A stretch of 41,377 nt of DNA, taken from contig JASJAZ010000010.1 in NCBI GenBank assembly GCA_030066785.1, forward strand, positions 1 to 41,377, written 5' to 3'. Source of the DNA: Desulfobacterales bacterium. GTDB lineage: Bacteria; Desulfobacterota; Desulfobacteria; Desulfobacterales; JASJAZ01. The notes beneath the pieces are model-generated. The model was not told the DNA's origin. It saw nothing but the letters and a program-made list of their open reading frames with translations, and did no database searches. The number at the start of each line of letters is the position of its first letter. Within the stretch, counting starts at the first letter, position 1. A program made the translations under genes and the position numbers. Below are positions 1-8,729 of the stretch, piece by piece.

Positions 1-743
1 GAGAAAATGCTTCTGAATGCGGCTATCAACCCCTTTAGTAGGGAGACTTTTTCAGGGTGCGGTGTGATTTTAGCACGTTGAATCGCTTCGGCTTCAGCCT
101 TTTGCTTTTGGGCGGCGGCGGCCAGGAGATTCTGCGCGGTTTTAATTTTACTATCAATATCTGGAAATCGCGGATCGATTTTTTTTATGGTGTGAAAAAG
201 ATACAGAGCGGGATTAAATAATCCTTTTTTTTCCAACGCAAGCGCAAAGCTAAATGCGAAATCGGTATTCTTCAATTCGATCGCATTTTTTTCTTCTAAA
301 ATAAAGTCGATCAATTCAACTGCCGCCCGGTCGGATTTAGCCACCCTCATACAATCACTGATCTCGGCCAGTAATTCTTTTTCATGCACTTTCTTTTGAA
401 ACAATTTAACGTATTCACTAATGGCCTCCTTAAAAAGTCCTAAATCTTTGAATGCGCGGGCAGATTGTAATACTTCCTGCCCTGTTTCGCTTTTGGACCA
501 TCCTTTGCGAACCAGCATAAGGTCACGGGGGGAAATAACTTGGCGAACATCCGTTTCCATTTCTTCGATTTCGCGATTCAGCCGTCTAATTTTTGCCTGA
601 ATCGAGTCGCGCGTGGCCGGATGCATTCCGGAAGCCACGTCAAGCATTTTGTCATATACGGCGATTGCTTCCTGATACAAACCATGGGAGCGATATAATT
701 CCGCTTCCTTTTTCAACAGGGCAATCGTCATCTTGTTGGACAT
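1..743 (-). CDS. TPR-like helical repeat protein, C-terminus cut by window edge
   Basis: An open frame runs without a stop from an ATG at 743 to the left edge, so only about 247 residues are visible. It begins MSNKMTIALLKKEAELYRSHG and is made of amphipathic helices with TPR-like spacing, for example 'LYRSHGLYQEAIAVYDKML' near residue 17 and 'ARAFKDLGLFKEAISEYVKLF' near residue 95. There is no signal peptide or membrane segment, so it is probably a cytoplasmic scaffold. The ATG lies only 4 bases beyond the stop of the ExeA-like ATPase gene, implying translational coupling and a shared role. The exact partner is unknown. Confidence that it is coding is high; the TPR assignment is by pattern only. 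Confidence 0.75.
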   Translation of the reverse strand, partial: MSNKMTIALLKKEAELYRSHGLYQEAIAVYDKMLDVASGMHPATRDSIQAKIRRLNREIEEMETDVRQVISPRDLMLVRKGWSKSETGQEVLQSARAFKDLGLFKEAISEYVKLFQKKVHEKELLAEISDCMRVAKSDRAAVELIDFILEEKNAIELKNTDFAFSFALALEKKGLFNPALYLFHTIKKIDPRFPDIDSKIKTAQNLLAAAAQKQKAEAEAIQRAKITPHPEKVSLLKGLIAAFRSIF

Positions 744-747
744 ACGG

Positions 748-2157
748 TTACTCTTCGGGTGGCTGTTTAAGAATTAAATCGATGAGTTTCGATGGGTCCG
801 GTGGCAATGCGTCTCCCGTTTGGTTTTTAACCGGCAACCCGTTTAGGCGCGCCTTCGACCCAAACGCATTGGTACTAAGTGGTTCAATTTTCTTTTCGCT
901 TGCCATAAAAGGCGGTGGGTTGCCAATAGGCGCCTGGCGCAATGGTCGATCGGATTGATGCCAAGACTGGTCTTGCGTATTATCTGTCTGATGGTCAATT
1001 AGCCGTTTGCCCTCGGAAGGGGTATTCAGTTTTTCAGGTTCAGAAACATTTTCGGTTGCGTAGGGGACCATTTTGCTATTGGCGGGCACAATTGCTGCTG
1101 GTGTGTGGTTGTCCGTAGATCTTATACTGCTTAATAGTTTAAAGGGCTGTGCAAAAAAAAGATATGCGACTAGAATTAACAGTAACGGTATCAGCGCGTA
1201 AATGAACAATTTATATGCACTGCGTTTGCCGGAATCATTATCTGCATGGGTTTGCGGCATAACGGTATTTGTGGTTGGTAATGGTTGGGGCGTGTTCGAG
1301 GGTTTGTTTGCGATGTTTTTGGCGGTCGGCTCCGAATTGTTCACCACCGTTAACATGGGAATGCTAACTTCTTGCGCGCATTCGGCTATGATAGCTGCAT
1401 TGATTTGGGGGGCTTCTTGAACGTAACCGGTCAGCAAGGCCAAATCGCATAAAATATTGATCCGGCGTGGATTGCCGTCTGAAAAGGCAAATATTTGTTG
1501 GATTGCATCTGGTAAGAAGATTTCTTTCTGCGAACCAGCGACACTTAAACGATTCTGAATATATTGCCGGGTTTCTTCTTCCGTTAATGGTTCGATGTTG
1601 TAGGTGATGGTAATTCGATTTCTAAGCGCACGGTTTTCAACCCTTAACAAACTGTCGTTAAATTCATTTTGCCCCACAAAAAAAATATTGATTTGCTGAC
1701 CGTGTGCCAGAATGTTGGATAAAACCCGGACTTCCTCTAGCAAATCATCCGGCAGCCGCTGGGCTTCATCGACAATTAAAAGGACTTTTTTATTACGCGC
1801 AAAAGCGTTGTTCAGAAATTCTCCGAACTGAATCAAAAACGGGCCTTTACTGCTGAAAGCGGAACCCATTTGATAGGCATCAGCAATAAAGTTATAAAAA
1901 TCAATAAGCGATAAGCCTGGATCAGGCACTCGCGCACATATAATCTCTTGGCCTAATTGTTTGATCAATGCATTAATAAGTGTTGTCTTGCCGGTACCGA
2001 CATCGCCGGTCATCAGCAGAAATCCCTTGTTATCCAAAACGCCGTATTTTAAGGAAGCCAATGCTTCGCGGTGTTTTTCGCCCAGCCATAAAAACTTGGG
2101 ATCGGTGCTGATCTGAAAAGGTTTTTCTGTAAGATTATAGAAAGAAAGATACATCAT
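748..2157 (-). CDS. ExeA/GspA-like AAA+ ATPase with C-terminal membrane anchor
   Basis: This is a 469-residue AAA+ ATPase of the ExeA/GspA type (COG3267-like). The N-terminal YLSFYNLTEKPF signature is typical of the family. The Walker A motif is GDVGTGKT at residues 51-58 and Walker B is LLIVDE ending at 131, followed by an arginine-rich sensor region. A single hydrophobic segment at about 317-336 follows a Pro/Thr-rich linker, and the remaining ~130 residues are low-complexity and likely periplasmic. In Aeromonas, ExeA with ExeB helps insert the type II secretin through peptidoglycan. No ExeB-like or general secretion genes are visible here, so the target machine is unknown. Either of the first two ATG codons could be the start. 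It is downstream of a TAXI protein and immediately upstream of the TPR-like gene. Confidence 0.85.
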   Translation of the reverse strand: MMYLSFYNLTEKPFQISTDPKFLWLGEKHREALASLKYGVLDNKGFLLMTGDVGTGKTTLINALIKQLGQEIICARVPDPGLSLIDFYNFIADAYQMGSAFSSKGPFLIQFGEFLNNAFARNKKVLLIVDEAQRLPDDLLEEVRVLSNILAHGQQINIFFVGQNEFNDSLLRVENRALRNRITITYNIEPLTEEETRQYIQNRLSVAGSQKEIFLPDAIQQIFAFSDGNPRRINILCDLALLTGYVQEAPQINAAIIAECAQEVSIPMLTVVNNSEPTAKNIANKPSNTPQPLPTTNTVMPQTHADNDSGKRSAYKLFIYALIPLLLILVAYLFFAQPFKLLSSIRSTDNHTPAAIVPANSKMVPYATENVSEPEKLNTPSEGKRLIDHQTDNTQDQSWHQSDRPLRQAPIGNPPPFMASEKKIEPLSTNAFGSKARLNGLPVKNQTGDALPPDPSKLIDLILKQPPEE

Positions 2158-2229
2158 ATGGTGTTTGAAATAAGGTTTTTGGTAAAATATTTATAGTTTT
2201 CGGTCTGTTTAAACCAATGGAAATATAAT

Positions 2230-3222
2230 TTATTTTAGGAGCCTTTTTATCTCTGCCAAAACCGGATTAAAGCCGATGCTTGGTTTATGCGTTTGTGAAG
2301 CTTTTGCATGAAGGTGCCGCTGTACACAGCCATATTGCTGCCAGCCATCGATTTCTAAATCAAACTGAACGGAGTGCCACTTTGGGTGGCCGTTTGCTCT
2401 TAACCAGCCCAGGTTATCATAAATTGTACGGGCAAATCGGCCGATGGATTCACAAGCGCTGCCTTTAAAGTCATAGGCAATCAGCGCGGCCTTAACTGTC
2501 GCCGTATGAACCGCACTTTGCTGCCAGGCATAGGTTCCAGCGGGAATCGTACCGCGGTGATAAAATTGAAAGATGGTTGGATTGACGATGGGAATCAGGT
2601 GTAATTCATCTTCTTGGATGATTTTTTCTTGCAGCAGTTTTATCGGATACCCATCCACCAGAAACATGGCATCGATGTTGCCGGCCTTTAATTCTGCAAG
2701 CGCCTCTTGGTTGCCGATTGGCACCATTTTGCCGGGACGGATGCCGGTCGCTGCTAATAGAAGTTTGACTGTCAAATAGGTGCCGCTACCTTCGGCACCA
2801 ATGGCGACGTTATACCTGATCAAATCTTCCGCTTTGTTGACATATTGCCGGCCAAGCAGATGAATTTCTTTATCGTAAAGTGGAAATACTAGTTTTAATT
2901 TATCTTTCATCCGATCAATGGTGGCATTTGTTTCAATCCGGGCCACAAATGCCAACAGGTCGGTTTGGACAATCCCAATATGGGTATACGGTTTTTTATA
3001 AACAGCGTACACATTGTCAACCGATCCCCGGGATGTATAGATTTTTAAATCGATGTGGTCCTGCAGCAGCAGATTCCGTAGATCGAGACCAGCTTGATAA
3101 TCGGTACCGTTGCGATCGCCTGTGATGATACCCAAATCGGCCGCTAGGCCATTGGCGATAAACACGAAGCTAAAGACAATCAAAATCGAGGTTTTTAATA
3201 CGTCGGTTCTATTGTGACACAT
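2230..3222 (-). CDS. TAXI-family solute-binding protein (TRAP-transporter-associated), orphan
   Basis: This 330-residue protein has an N-terminal signal peptide (hydrophobic stretch at about 11-27, cleavage likely near GLAA), so it is predicted to be periplasmic. The body matches the TAXI branch of TRAP substrate-binding proteins: a GDRNGTDYQAG motif just after the signal, 'SRGSVDNVYAV', 'IGIVQTDLLAFV', and 'VAIGAEGSGTYLTVKLLL' near residues 134-152. Such proteins usually deliver glutamate or other small carboxylates to a fused DctQM-type permease. No permease gene is present on either side. Instead the gene is followed 72 bases later by the ExeA-like ATPase gene on the same strand, so it may act as a sensor or envelope component rather than in transport. 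That last point is inference. Confidence 0.82.
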   Translation of the reverse strand: MCHNRTDVLKTSILIVFSFVFIANGLAADLGIITGDRNGTDYQAGLDLRNLLLQDHIDLKIYTSRGSVDNVYAVYKKPYTHIGIVQTDLLAFVARIETNATIDRMKDKLKLVFPLYDKEIHLLGRQYVNKAEDLIRYNVAIGAEGSGTYLTVKLLLAATGIRPGKMVPIGNQEALAELKAGNIDAMFLVDGYPIKLLQEKIIQEDELHLIPIVNPTIFQFYHRGTIPAGTYAWQQSAVHTATVKAALIAYDFKGSACESIGRFARTIYDNLGWLRANGHPKWHSVQFDLEIDGWQQYGCVQRHLHAKASQTHKPSIGFNPVLAEIKRLLK

Positions 3223-3538
3223 GGAAATTCCAAGAAATCAGTATTAATATGGTGCGTTCATTTATTGTTTCAGAATACCCTAAACCCTCTTATTTATGCA
3301 AATAAATATGCAGTTTGATAGGGCGTAGCTGATTTCGTTAGCTTGCTGATATATAGTGATTAAAAGCGAAATCTTTACACCGGCGTTAAATAGCCCTGAT
3401 TTCATATTTTGAACCAATTTGAAGAGATTGTTTAGCGACGTTTCAGTGCTGGTTTGACTTACATCATCAGTTTGGCTAATGTGGCGGGGTTTTGAGAATT
3501 AAAATTTACGGGTATTTTCCGAAAGGAACTGATCCAGG
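3223..3538. other. Intergenic region between divergent genes
   Basis: This roughly 315-base AT-rich stretch lies between the divergent TAXI gene (minus) and a small ORF (plus). It must hold both promoters, but no convincing -35/-10 pair or operator stands out. No RNA gene or repeat was recognised. Confidence 0.4.
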
Positions 3539-3856
3539 ATGCTGCAAAAGATGGTCATATGGTTGGTCGTTGTCAGCTTTTTAAGTGTTACGTTTACCAA
3601 CCATGCTGCATTGGCAGAAGACGATACAGATACCGAAAAAGCGCTGTGGATAGTTGGCGCTTTAATGATTTTCATACCAGTTTTGATAACTGGCATTCTT
3701 GAGCACCGTAAAGAATCAACTCAAAATGAAAATAAAGAAGAACCCGTTAATAATAAAGATCAAAATGATGAAGAGAAAATTACCGCGGACGAAACCGTCT
3801 CAAAAGATAAAATCGTCACAAGCCCTTCTCAAACGGTGGCTATCTTTGAATGGTGA
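3539..3856 (+). CDS. Small predicted secreted/membrane protein of unknown function
   Basis: A 105-residue ORF begins with a good signal peptide (hydrophobic core at about 6-18, then HAALAEDD), followed by a second hydrophobic helix at about 37-53 (ALWIVGALMIFIPVLITGIL) and a highly charged Lys/Glu/Asp/Asn-rich tail. A purine-rich AAAGGAA lies about 11 bases before the ATG. The N-terminal architecture argues for a real gene; the tail is low-complexity. The arrangement resembles small envelope proteins, but I recognise no family. It diverges from the TAXI gene. Confidence 0.55.
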   Translation: MLQKMVIWLVVVSFLSVTFTNHAALAEDDTDTEKALWIVGALMIFIPVLITGILEHRKESTQNENKEEPVNNKDQNDEEKITADETVSKDKIVTSPSQTVAIFEW

Positions 3857-4383
3857 AACGGCTGGTTTTTTGCGAATGAGGATTGGCGATTTGATCCTAT
3901 CTGATCCGTGCAAGCGGAGATCTTGAAAACATTTCGAATTTTAAACCATAGCCATTTGCAATTGAGATGGTCTTTGAGAATCGTCCGCACACCAATCGTT
4001 CTTGCTCTGCGCATAATTTGCTGAATTGATGATTTAACAGGTTTGTTAGCCGGCCTCTCTAATTCTTTCCAATCCAAAAGTCGTTGCAAAACCCTATTAT
4101 TTTATAGTGGTTGTCAAAAAAACGCTCCGTCATTGACACGCTTTTTCCCACAACCACCTTTGCCGCCATTTTTTATTTCGGAGCATTATAATGCAAAGCG
4201 GCATGATGTCGAATTCTTTTCCAATTGTTGAATTTTGTTATAAAAAATCTTTCACCTTATGAAGTATATTTCCTATTTGTTGGTGAATAATTTAACTAAA
4301 TTTACAAAATATCTACGGGGGGTATTTTTATAACTATCTGAAATTTATAAATTTTCAATAATTTTAAAAATCCTGCACGATAA
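3857..4383. other. AT-rich intergenic region with no recognised gene
   Basis: This is about 530 bases between two small plus-strand ORFs. A minus-strand frame of 86 codons (3829-4089) is open but has no good ribosome-binding site and overlaps the preceding gene, so it is not called. The 3' half (4230-4380) is very AT-rich and may hold the promoter for the next small ORFs. A sigma-54-like element (GCACGATAATTGCA) sits at about 4375-4388 but lacks the -24 GG. Confidence 0.4.
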
Positions 4384-4392
4384 TTGCAGACT

Positions 4393-4584
4393 ATGAGGGG
4401 CATGCAGACGCAGCCAACTCCTAAAACCGGTATTAAATTATTAATAGAAAAATACCGCGATCAGTTTCGCATTCCTGAAAATATAAATTATTACTCTGAA
4501 AAAGATTTAAAGATTGCTGAGCGTAAATATTTAAAATTCATTTTACGCCAAGGCGACGGCAACAAAGCGTTGGCTGACCATTAG
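4393..4584 (+). CDS. Small hypothetical protein (about 60 residues)
   Basis: This short ORF encodes a hydrophilic, mostly helical protein with the sequences 'LLIEKYRDQFRIPENINYY' and 'DLKIAERKYLKFIL'. These read like real protein rather than random frame and resemble short uncharacterised proteins of sulfate reducers, as far as I can recall. ATG codons at 4393 and 4402 are both possible starts; neither has a strong Shine-Dalgarno at ideal distance. It precedes the DRR-motif ORF by about 40 bases and could be co-transcribed with it. Function unknown. Confidence 0.45.
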   Translation: MRGMQTQPTPKTGIKLLIEKYRDQFRIPENINYYSEKDLKIAERKYLKFILRQGDGNKALADH

Positions 4585-4623
4585 ATTGCGGTGGATGAGA
4601 CCAGTGCAGAAAGGTAAGCGAAT

Positions 4624-4875
4624 TTGTCTGATTTTCACGAAATTTATCAAAATATTGACCTTAATATGAAATCATCAAATGCAAACCGCCGGTCAATCGG
4701 CAATGTAATCGATAATGGTGGCCGTCGTTCTGGGATCGATCGGCGTCAATTCACGTATTCGATTCATATCCCCGAGGCCAGAGAGGGTTCCGATCGACGC
4801 AAAAATGGTGATCGCCGGTCAGATAGACCGACACGCGCTGCTATGTATGTCACAGAAGAAACTGGCGCGGTGTAA
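4624..4875 (+). CDS. Small Arg-rich DRR-motif protein
   Basis: This is an 83-residue protein dominated by paired arginines in a repeating Gly/Ser/Asp context: NRRS, GRRSGIDRRQF, GSDRRKNGDRRSDR. The TTG start at 4624 is preceded by AAAGG at good distance; an ATG at 4666 is the alternative. It has no signal peptide or membrane helix and is strongly basic, so binding to nucleic acid or acidic surfaces is conceivable, though untested. The same motif type occurs in the two-copy protein at 18135-18566. Small PilZ genes lie close by. I do not know an assigned function for this motif. Confidence 0.6.
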   Translation: MSDFHEIYQNIDLNMKSSNANRRSIGNVIDNGGRRSGIDRRQFTYSIHIPEAREGSDRRKNGDRRSDRPTRAAMYVTEETGAV

Positions 4876-5257
4876 TCCTTTCAAACTTGCCTACATAGAA
4901 GTCCTGATCATTCAGTGGTGCGATCCTGGCAATCATAACCCCTCTATTTTTCAATCATAGTTCGTGCAGCACAAATTGAGTGCTTTGGCCAACTTAATCT
5001 ATCCTGAATATGGAACGTTCCGAGGCATAGCGTGGTTTAGTCCAATTCAAACATTTTTTTAACAGGCACCCAACACGACCACCTTATATAAACTTTCAAA
5101 AATTGGTTTCATCAGTCAGGCCTCGCATCCGGCGCATCAATTTATAATTCTAAGCCGGAATTCAAGAAAAGGAACGTAACGCGATGCAGTCGAAATTGGT
5201 GGCATGATTTAAAAAGGCTAGCAGCGCAACGTTAGATTAAATTGAAGGTAAATATGG
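4876..5257. other. Intergenic region, nothing recognised
   Basis: About 380 bases lie between the DRR-motif ORF and the 3' end of the first PilZ gene. No ORF with coding character, RNA gene, repeat or convincing terminator was seen. Confidence 0.35.
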
Positions 5258-5545
5258 TTAGTTATTCGCTTCTGCGGGTTGCCAATTAAACCTGACGCCG
5301 CTGCCGTAATCGTTGGACCAGACAATTTCACCGTCAAATTTGCTTGGCAATTTACTCTCGTATAATGAGAAAAAGAGGGATATTTTTTTCCCGACCGGCA
5401 AAGGCGATTCAGTTTTGATAAGGACCCCGCCGGTACTCATGTTAACCACTGGCATCCAGTTCTCGTGGTCACGTGAAGCTAGAACCGTTCCATTGGAGCA
5501 GTGTGTTCTGGGATGTGTTCTTCTCTCCTCTGAAGCGATCTTCAT
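5258..5545 (-). CDS. Small single-domain PilZ protein
   Basis: This 95-residue protein is essentially one PilZ domain. The c-di-GMP-binding arginine motif RRTHPRTH is at residues 8-15 (RxxxR form), and the second motif appears as NMSTGG at about 36-41 (D/N-x-S-x-x-G). A beta-barrel ending in 'GVRFNW' follows. PilZ domains bind cyclic di-GMP and relay it to motility, adhesion or exopolysaccharide targets. The sequence begins MKIASEERRTHPR, preceded by GAGGGGAA. The gene is isolated, on the opposite strand from its neighbours, so no partner can be proposed. Confidence 0.82.
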   Translation of the reverse strand: MKIASEERRTHPRTHCSNGTVLASRDHENWMPVVNMSTGGVLIKTESPLPVGKKISLFFSLYESKLPSKFDGEIVWSNDYGSGVRFNWQPAEANN

Positions 5546-6200
5546 TCCGATTCCCCTCTCGGTGAACGATTCAAACTACAAATTACCGTTCCTGTAAAAA
5601 TCTTGAGGATTGCCCATCACCTGTCTGACATTGTGATGAAGAAGCCTATGCCTTCGAGCATGGATGCCGATCCAACATTATTGGCTTTGCGGCTTATTGA
5701 AGCAGTTTTTTTACTCAAAACAGCATTTTATGTGCCAATAATTTATTTTAAATCGAATAACAGCAAAAAAATCAAGAAAAAAAGGAGGTTACGTAGGAAA
5801 AATATATGCTGAATCCTGATAAAACCTACGATTATCATCTAATTGTATTCAAAAATATTCAAGTCTATCATTAGTTTGACTACATTTGTGTACAGATGCA
5901 CAATCGGTTTGGACATTCCTTGCAGGTTCGATTAGAATTAGAATAGTAAAATCCAAAAGATTCATTGCGAGTGAAGATCATCACGGTTTGCTCCAGGAAG
6001 TTTAACTTGATACAAACCACCACAACCGTGCATTAACTAATTCCTAATAACCATTGAACAGCAAAAGAAGAAGGAAGCAAATGTCACATTCTTTTGCAAT
6101 TTTTCTGGTTTTTTAGTATTTTTAAAAATTATTTAATAAGATTATACAGCCCATTTCGAAAGTGTTATTTCTTTAAGCAGTATTTAAGAAAGTATCTTAT
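5546..6200. other. Long AT-rich intergenic region
   Basis: This 655-base region separates two divergent PilZ genes. An ORF at 5603-5812 (TTG start, Lys/Arg-rich end) lacks a credible ribosome-binding site and is not called. The sequence from 6050 onward is very AT-rich and probably holds the promoter of the downstream PilZ gene. No RNA gene or operator could be identified. Confidence 0.4.
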
Positions 6201-6482
6201 ATGGCAGTCCCCAATCCGTTTGGTTCCATGACTGAAAAGCGTTACAATAGCCGCAAAAAATGTGACCGGTCGGCCGAACTGGTGGTTGATAATGTTTCCA
6301 TCCGTTGTTTGATGCGTGACATTAGTATTGAAGGTGCCTACGTTGAGACGGAACGGGCCTTTGATGTCGGTAAAGAGGTTACGATTACATTCATGCACTC
6401 TGTTAACAGATCTCAAATTATGATGAAAGGCACCATTGTGAGGGTCGACGAAAAGGGAATTGCCGTGAAATTTAGACACTAA
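6201..6482 (+). CDS. Small single-domain PilZ protein
   Basis: A 93-residue PilZ domain protein. The RxxxR motif is RYNSRKK starting at residue 14, and the D-x-S-x-x-G motif is DISIEG at about 40-45. The remainder gives the usual short beta strands ending in 'GIAVKFRH'. The protein probably binds cyclic di-GMP in the cytoplasm. It stands alone, is divergent from the PilZ gene at 5258-5545, and is followed by a clear hairpin terminator at 6531. The ATG at 6201 is the first in frame; an internal ATG (residue 10) is an alternative. Confidence 0.82.
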   Translation: MAVPNPFGSMTEKRYNSRKKCDRSAELVVDNVSIRCLMRDISIEGAYVETERAFDVGKEVTITFMHSVNRSQIMMKGTIVRVDEKGIAVKFRH

Positions 6483-6530
6483 ATCGCAAAGACGATTATT
6501 AACTATAGTCTACTGAAAATAAATACAACA

Positions 6531-6565
6531 AGCGCTCATGGTCGATGCCATGGGCGCTTTAATTT
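6531..6565 (+). terminator. Rho-independent terminator after PilZ gene
   Basis: An 11-bp stem, AGCGCTCATGG (6531-6541) pairing with CCATGGGCGCT (6548-6558) with one G-U pair, encloses a 6-base loop and is followed by a T-rich run. It lies between convergent genes and may also serve the minus-strand hydrolase gene. Confidence 0.75.
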
Positions 6566-6601
6566 TGGGAATCGGTAATCAGCGTCTGCCTTGGCAAGCC
6601 G

Positions 6602-7297
6602 TTATTTGCCGGGAAGGTCTGTGTCGATCCACTTTGCCATTGTGTTCAATATGTGCGCATAAATCGCCTGCTGTTCAGTATCTGTAGCTTTGGGAATCTG
6701 AAAGGAATGATTGCCGTCTTTAATGATATCAACCGACCATACTGCGGAAAGTTTTCCGGTAACATCCTCAAGTAAGGCCAGATCGCAAAACGGATCGCGT
6801 GAACCGGCGAAAAAAAACATCGGTATGTCTATCTGGTAAAGATGCGCATCGCGTAATTGGTGCTTCTTTCCGGGCGGGTGTAAGGGATAGCCCAGAAACA
6901 CCAAGCGGCTTACCGGCAATTGGTTCTCAGAAACCATTTGCGATGCCACCCGCCCGCCCATGGACTTGCCAGCGGCAATAATCGTATCGAGTTGATGCCC
7001 GCACTGATCTTTAAAGAAGTGATACACTTGCTGCCAAGTGTGCTCGAGTTTTTTTTGAGCATCCGGCGTGTTGCGCCCCCTCTCTTTATACAGAAAGTTA
7101 AATCGCAGGTTGATAAAACCTTTGTCGGCCAGGCCATGCGCTAAATAGACAATCAGCGCATTGTGCATATCGTTGGCCGCTCCATGTGCCAGAATAATGC
7201 CGGTGCGGTTGGGGGCGGTTGATTCATCTGGCATCGTTATCACCCCCGACACTGATTCATTGCCTTCCAATGGTACCGCCACATTTGTTGTGTGCAT
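6602..7297 (-). CDS. Alpha/beta hydrolase (COG3571-like, dienelactone-hydrolase fold)
   Basis: This 231-residue cytoplasmic protein has the alpha/beta-hydrolase fold. The oxyanion-side motif LAHGA is at 36-40, the nucleophile elbow GKSMGG at 110-115 (Ser112), and the probable acid Asp168 in FAGSRDPF and His197 in DGNHSF complete the triad. Length and motifs fit the small KANL3/Tex30-like hydrolase group, whose natural substrates are mostly unknown. The ATG at 7297 is preceded by GGGAGA. It lies downstream of the histidine kinase gene on the same strand but with about 120 bases between, so it may be separately transcribed. Confidence 0.82.
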   Translation of the reverse strand: MHTTNVAVPLEGNESVSGVITMPDESTAPNRTGIILAHGAANDMHNALIVYLAHGLADKGFINLRFNFLYKERGRNTPDAQKKLEHTWQQVYHFFKDQCGHQLDTIIAAGKSMGGRVASQMVSENQLPVSRLVFLGYPLHPPGKKHQLRDAHLYQIDIPMFFFAGSRDPFCDLALLEDVTGKLSAVWSVDIIKDGNHSFQIPKATDTEQQAIYAHILNTMAKWIDTDLPGK

Positions 7298-7415
7298 CGA
7301 TTCTCTCCCGGTAAACTAAGTGTCATCATCTGCTTGTGTGCGATGGGCCTAATTTATCCACTTACCGACTAAATTGGTTGTCAGTATGCTGGCTAACAGC
7401 TTCTTTGCACAGGTG

Positions 7416-8729
7416 TCAAGCGACGGGAAAAATGAGTGACACGGTGGTGCCGGCATCTGGTCCACTGTCAATCAGAATCCGGCCATTATGGGCTTCCATA
7501 ATGGTTTTGCACAGGCTTAAACCCAAACCGTATCCGCCGGTGCGTTTGGTACGCGATTTGTCGACGCGATAAAAGGGCTCAAAAACATGGGGCAGCTCTT
7601 CCGTTGGAATGCCAATGCCATGATCCTTAATTTTAATAATCGCACCATCAATGGTGCGGGCTGTGCTGACGTTAATCGGTGCGCTGTCCGCATTGGAATA
7701 TTTCAAAGCATTGTTAAAAATGTTTTTCAGAACGGTTTTGATCAAGTCCGGATCAATGTTTAGCATCAATTCTTGCGGCAAATCATCGGTCTGGATGCCG
7801 GGTGCTTGGCTTTCAAAAAGGCGCACGGTTTCCTTGATCAGGTCCACCACATTGGTTGCACGTTGCTGCATGCGACCATTGGTGTTGCGCAAACGGGCCG
7901 ATTCCAGGATTTCAGTGATCATCTGTTCCATTTCAAAAACATCTTCTTTGATGTTTGCTTTGGCCCGCCCGTCTTCCAAAAATTCGAGGGCGACCTTCAT
8001 TCTGGTTAAGGGTGTCCGCAGTTCATGGCTCACATCCAATAGCAACCGCTCCCGTGATGTTAACATTTGATTGATGCGATCGCGCATGTCGTTAAAGGCT
8101 TTTGCCAGATCACCCAATTCATCTGCCCGTTTTAAAGGGACGTCATGTTTCAAATTGCCGGTGCTGATTTGGTGAACACCCTCGGAAAGCCATTTAATTG
8201 GCGTTAAGATTTTGCGAATGATCAGATAAGCGCCAATTAAGAAAGCACTCATGATGCTGATTAAAAAAATGAGTTCACCCACTCCCATCAGGTGGACATT
8301 AAGCTTTCGCCCAATACTAAAAATAAATTCACCCGCGGGGGTCTGCTTTAATATGAAATACCGTCCCCGGTAAACGCCGATCCAGAAAACAGAATCGTTA
8401 TGCAGCACATGGGCATGCTTTTGGGCCAGATGAAATTTTTCATCGGCGGTCATCCAACTTTGATCCGGTCCGATATAACGAATTTGCATTGAGGACCGGT
8501 GCGCGATTTGGCGCGCCCGCGCCAGGCTGGGAGGCGTTCCCAAATCATTAATAATATAATTGATATATTGAATGATATTTTGATTGAGGGGGGTTTTGAT
8601 ACGGTCACGAAAGATGTGCTTAAAGAAGCCAAACACCATAAGATTCAGCAGTAGGCCACAAATCAAAATGACCAATAGAAGCTTGGTAAAGACCGAGTGC
8701 GATAGTTTGCGTAAGCGTTTAAGCGGCAT
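7416..8729 (-). CDS. Membrane sensor histidine kinase, CpxA-like
   Basis: A two-transmembrane sensor kinase of about 437 residues. The first helix is at about 13-35, a periplasmic sensor domain of ~110 residues follows, then a second helix and a HAMP domain. The HisKA motif SHELRTPLTRMK carries the phosphorylated His. The HATPase region shows an N box (NIFNNALKYS), DHGIGIP and GGYGLGLSL. The start is placed at the ATG at 8729, because GGAG lies 7 bases upstream and this overlaps the regulator's stop by 11 bases. A frame extension to 8804 exists but lies inside the regulator gene. With the regulator and Spy/CpxP-like gene upstream it forms an envelope-stress module. Confidence 0.9.
   Translation of the reverse strand: MPLKRLRKLSHSVFTKLLLVILICGLLLNLMVFGFFKHIFRDRIKTPLNQNIIQYINYIINDLGTPPSLARARQIAHRSSMQIRYIGPDQSWMTADEKFHLAQKHAHVLHNDSVFWIGVYRGRYFILKQTPAGEFIFSIGRKLNVHLMGVGELIFLISIMSAFLIGAYLIIRKILTPIKWLSEGVHQISTGNLKHDVPLKRADELGDLAKAFNDMRDRINQMLTSRERLLLDVSHELRTPLTRMKVALEFLEDGRAKANIKEDVFEMEQMITEILESARLRNTNGRMQQRATNVVDLIKETVRLFESQAPGIQTDDLPQELMLNIDPDLIKTVLKNIFNNALKYSNADSAPINVSTARTIDGAIIKIKDHGIGIPTEELPHVFEPFYRVDKSRTKRTGGYGLGLSLCKTIMEAHNGRILIDSGPDAGTTVSLIFPVA

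Noticed and set aside
3829-4089. Minus-strand ORF of 86 codons
   Set aside because: It overlaps the 3' end of a better plus-strand ORF, has no clear ribosome-binding site and its composition is not distinctive.
4373-4388. Sigma-54-like promoter CTGCACGATAATTGCA
   Set aside because: The -12 half matches well but the near-invariant GG of the -24 element is TG here, and it overlaps the start of a small ORF.
5603-5812. Plus-strand ORF with Lys/Arg-rich end
   Set aside because: TTG start without Shine-Dalgarno, no domain, and AT-rich translation that looks like chance.
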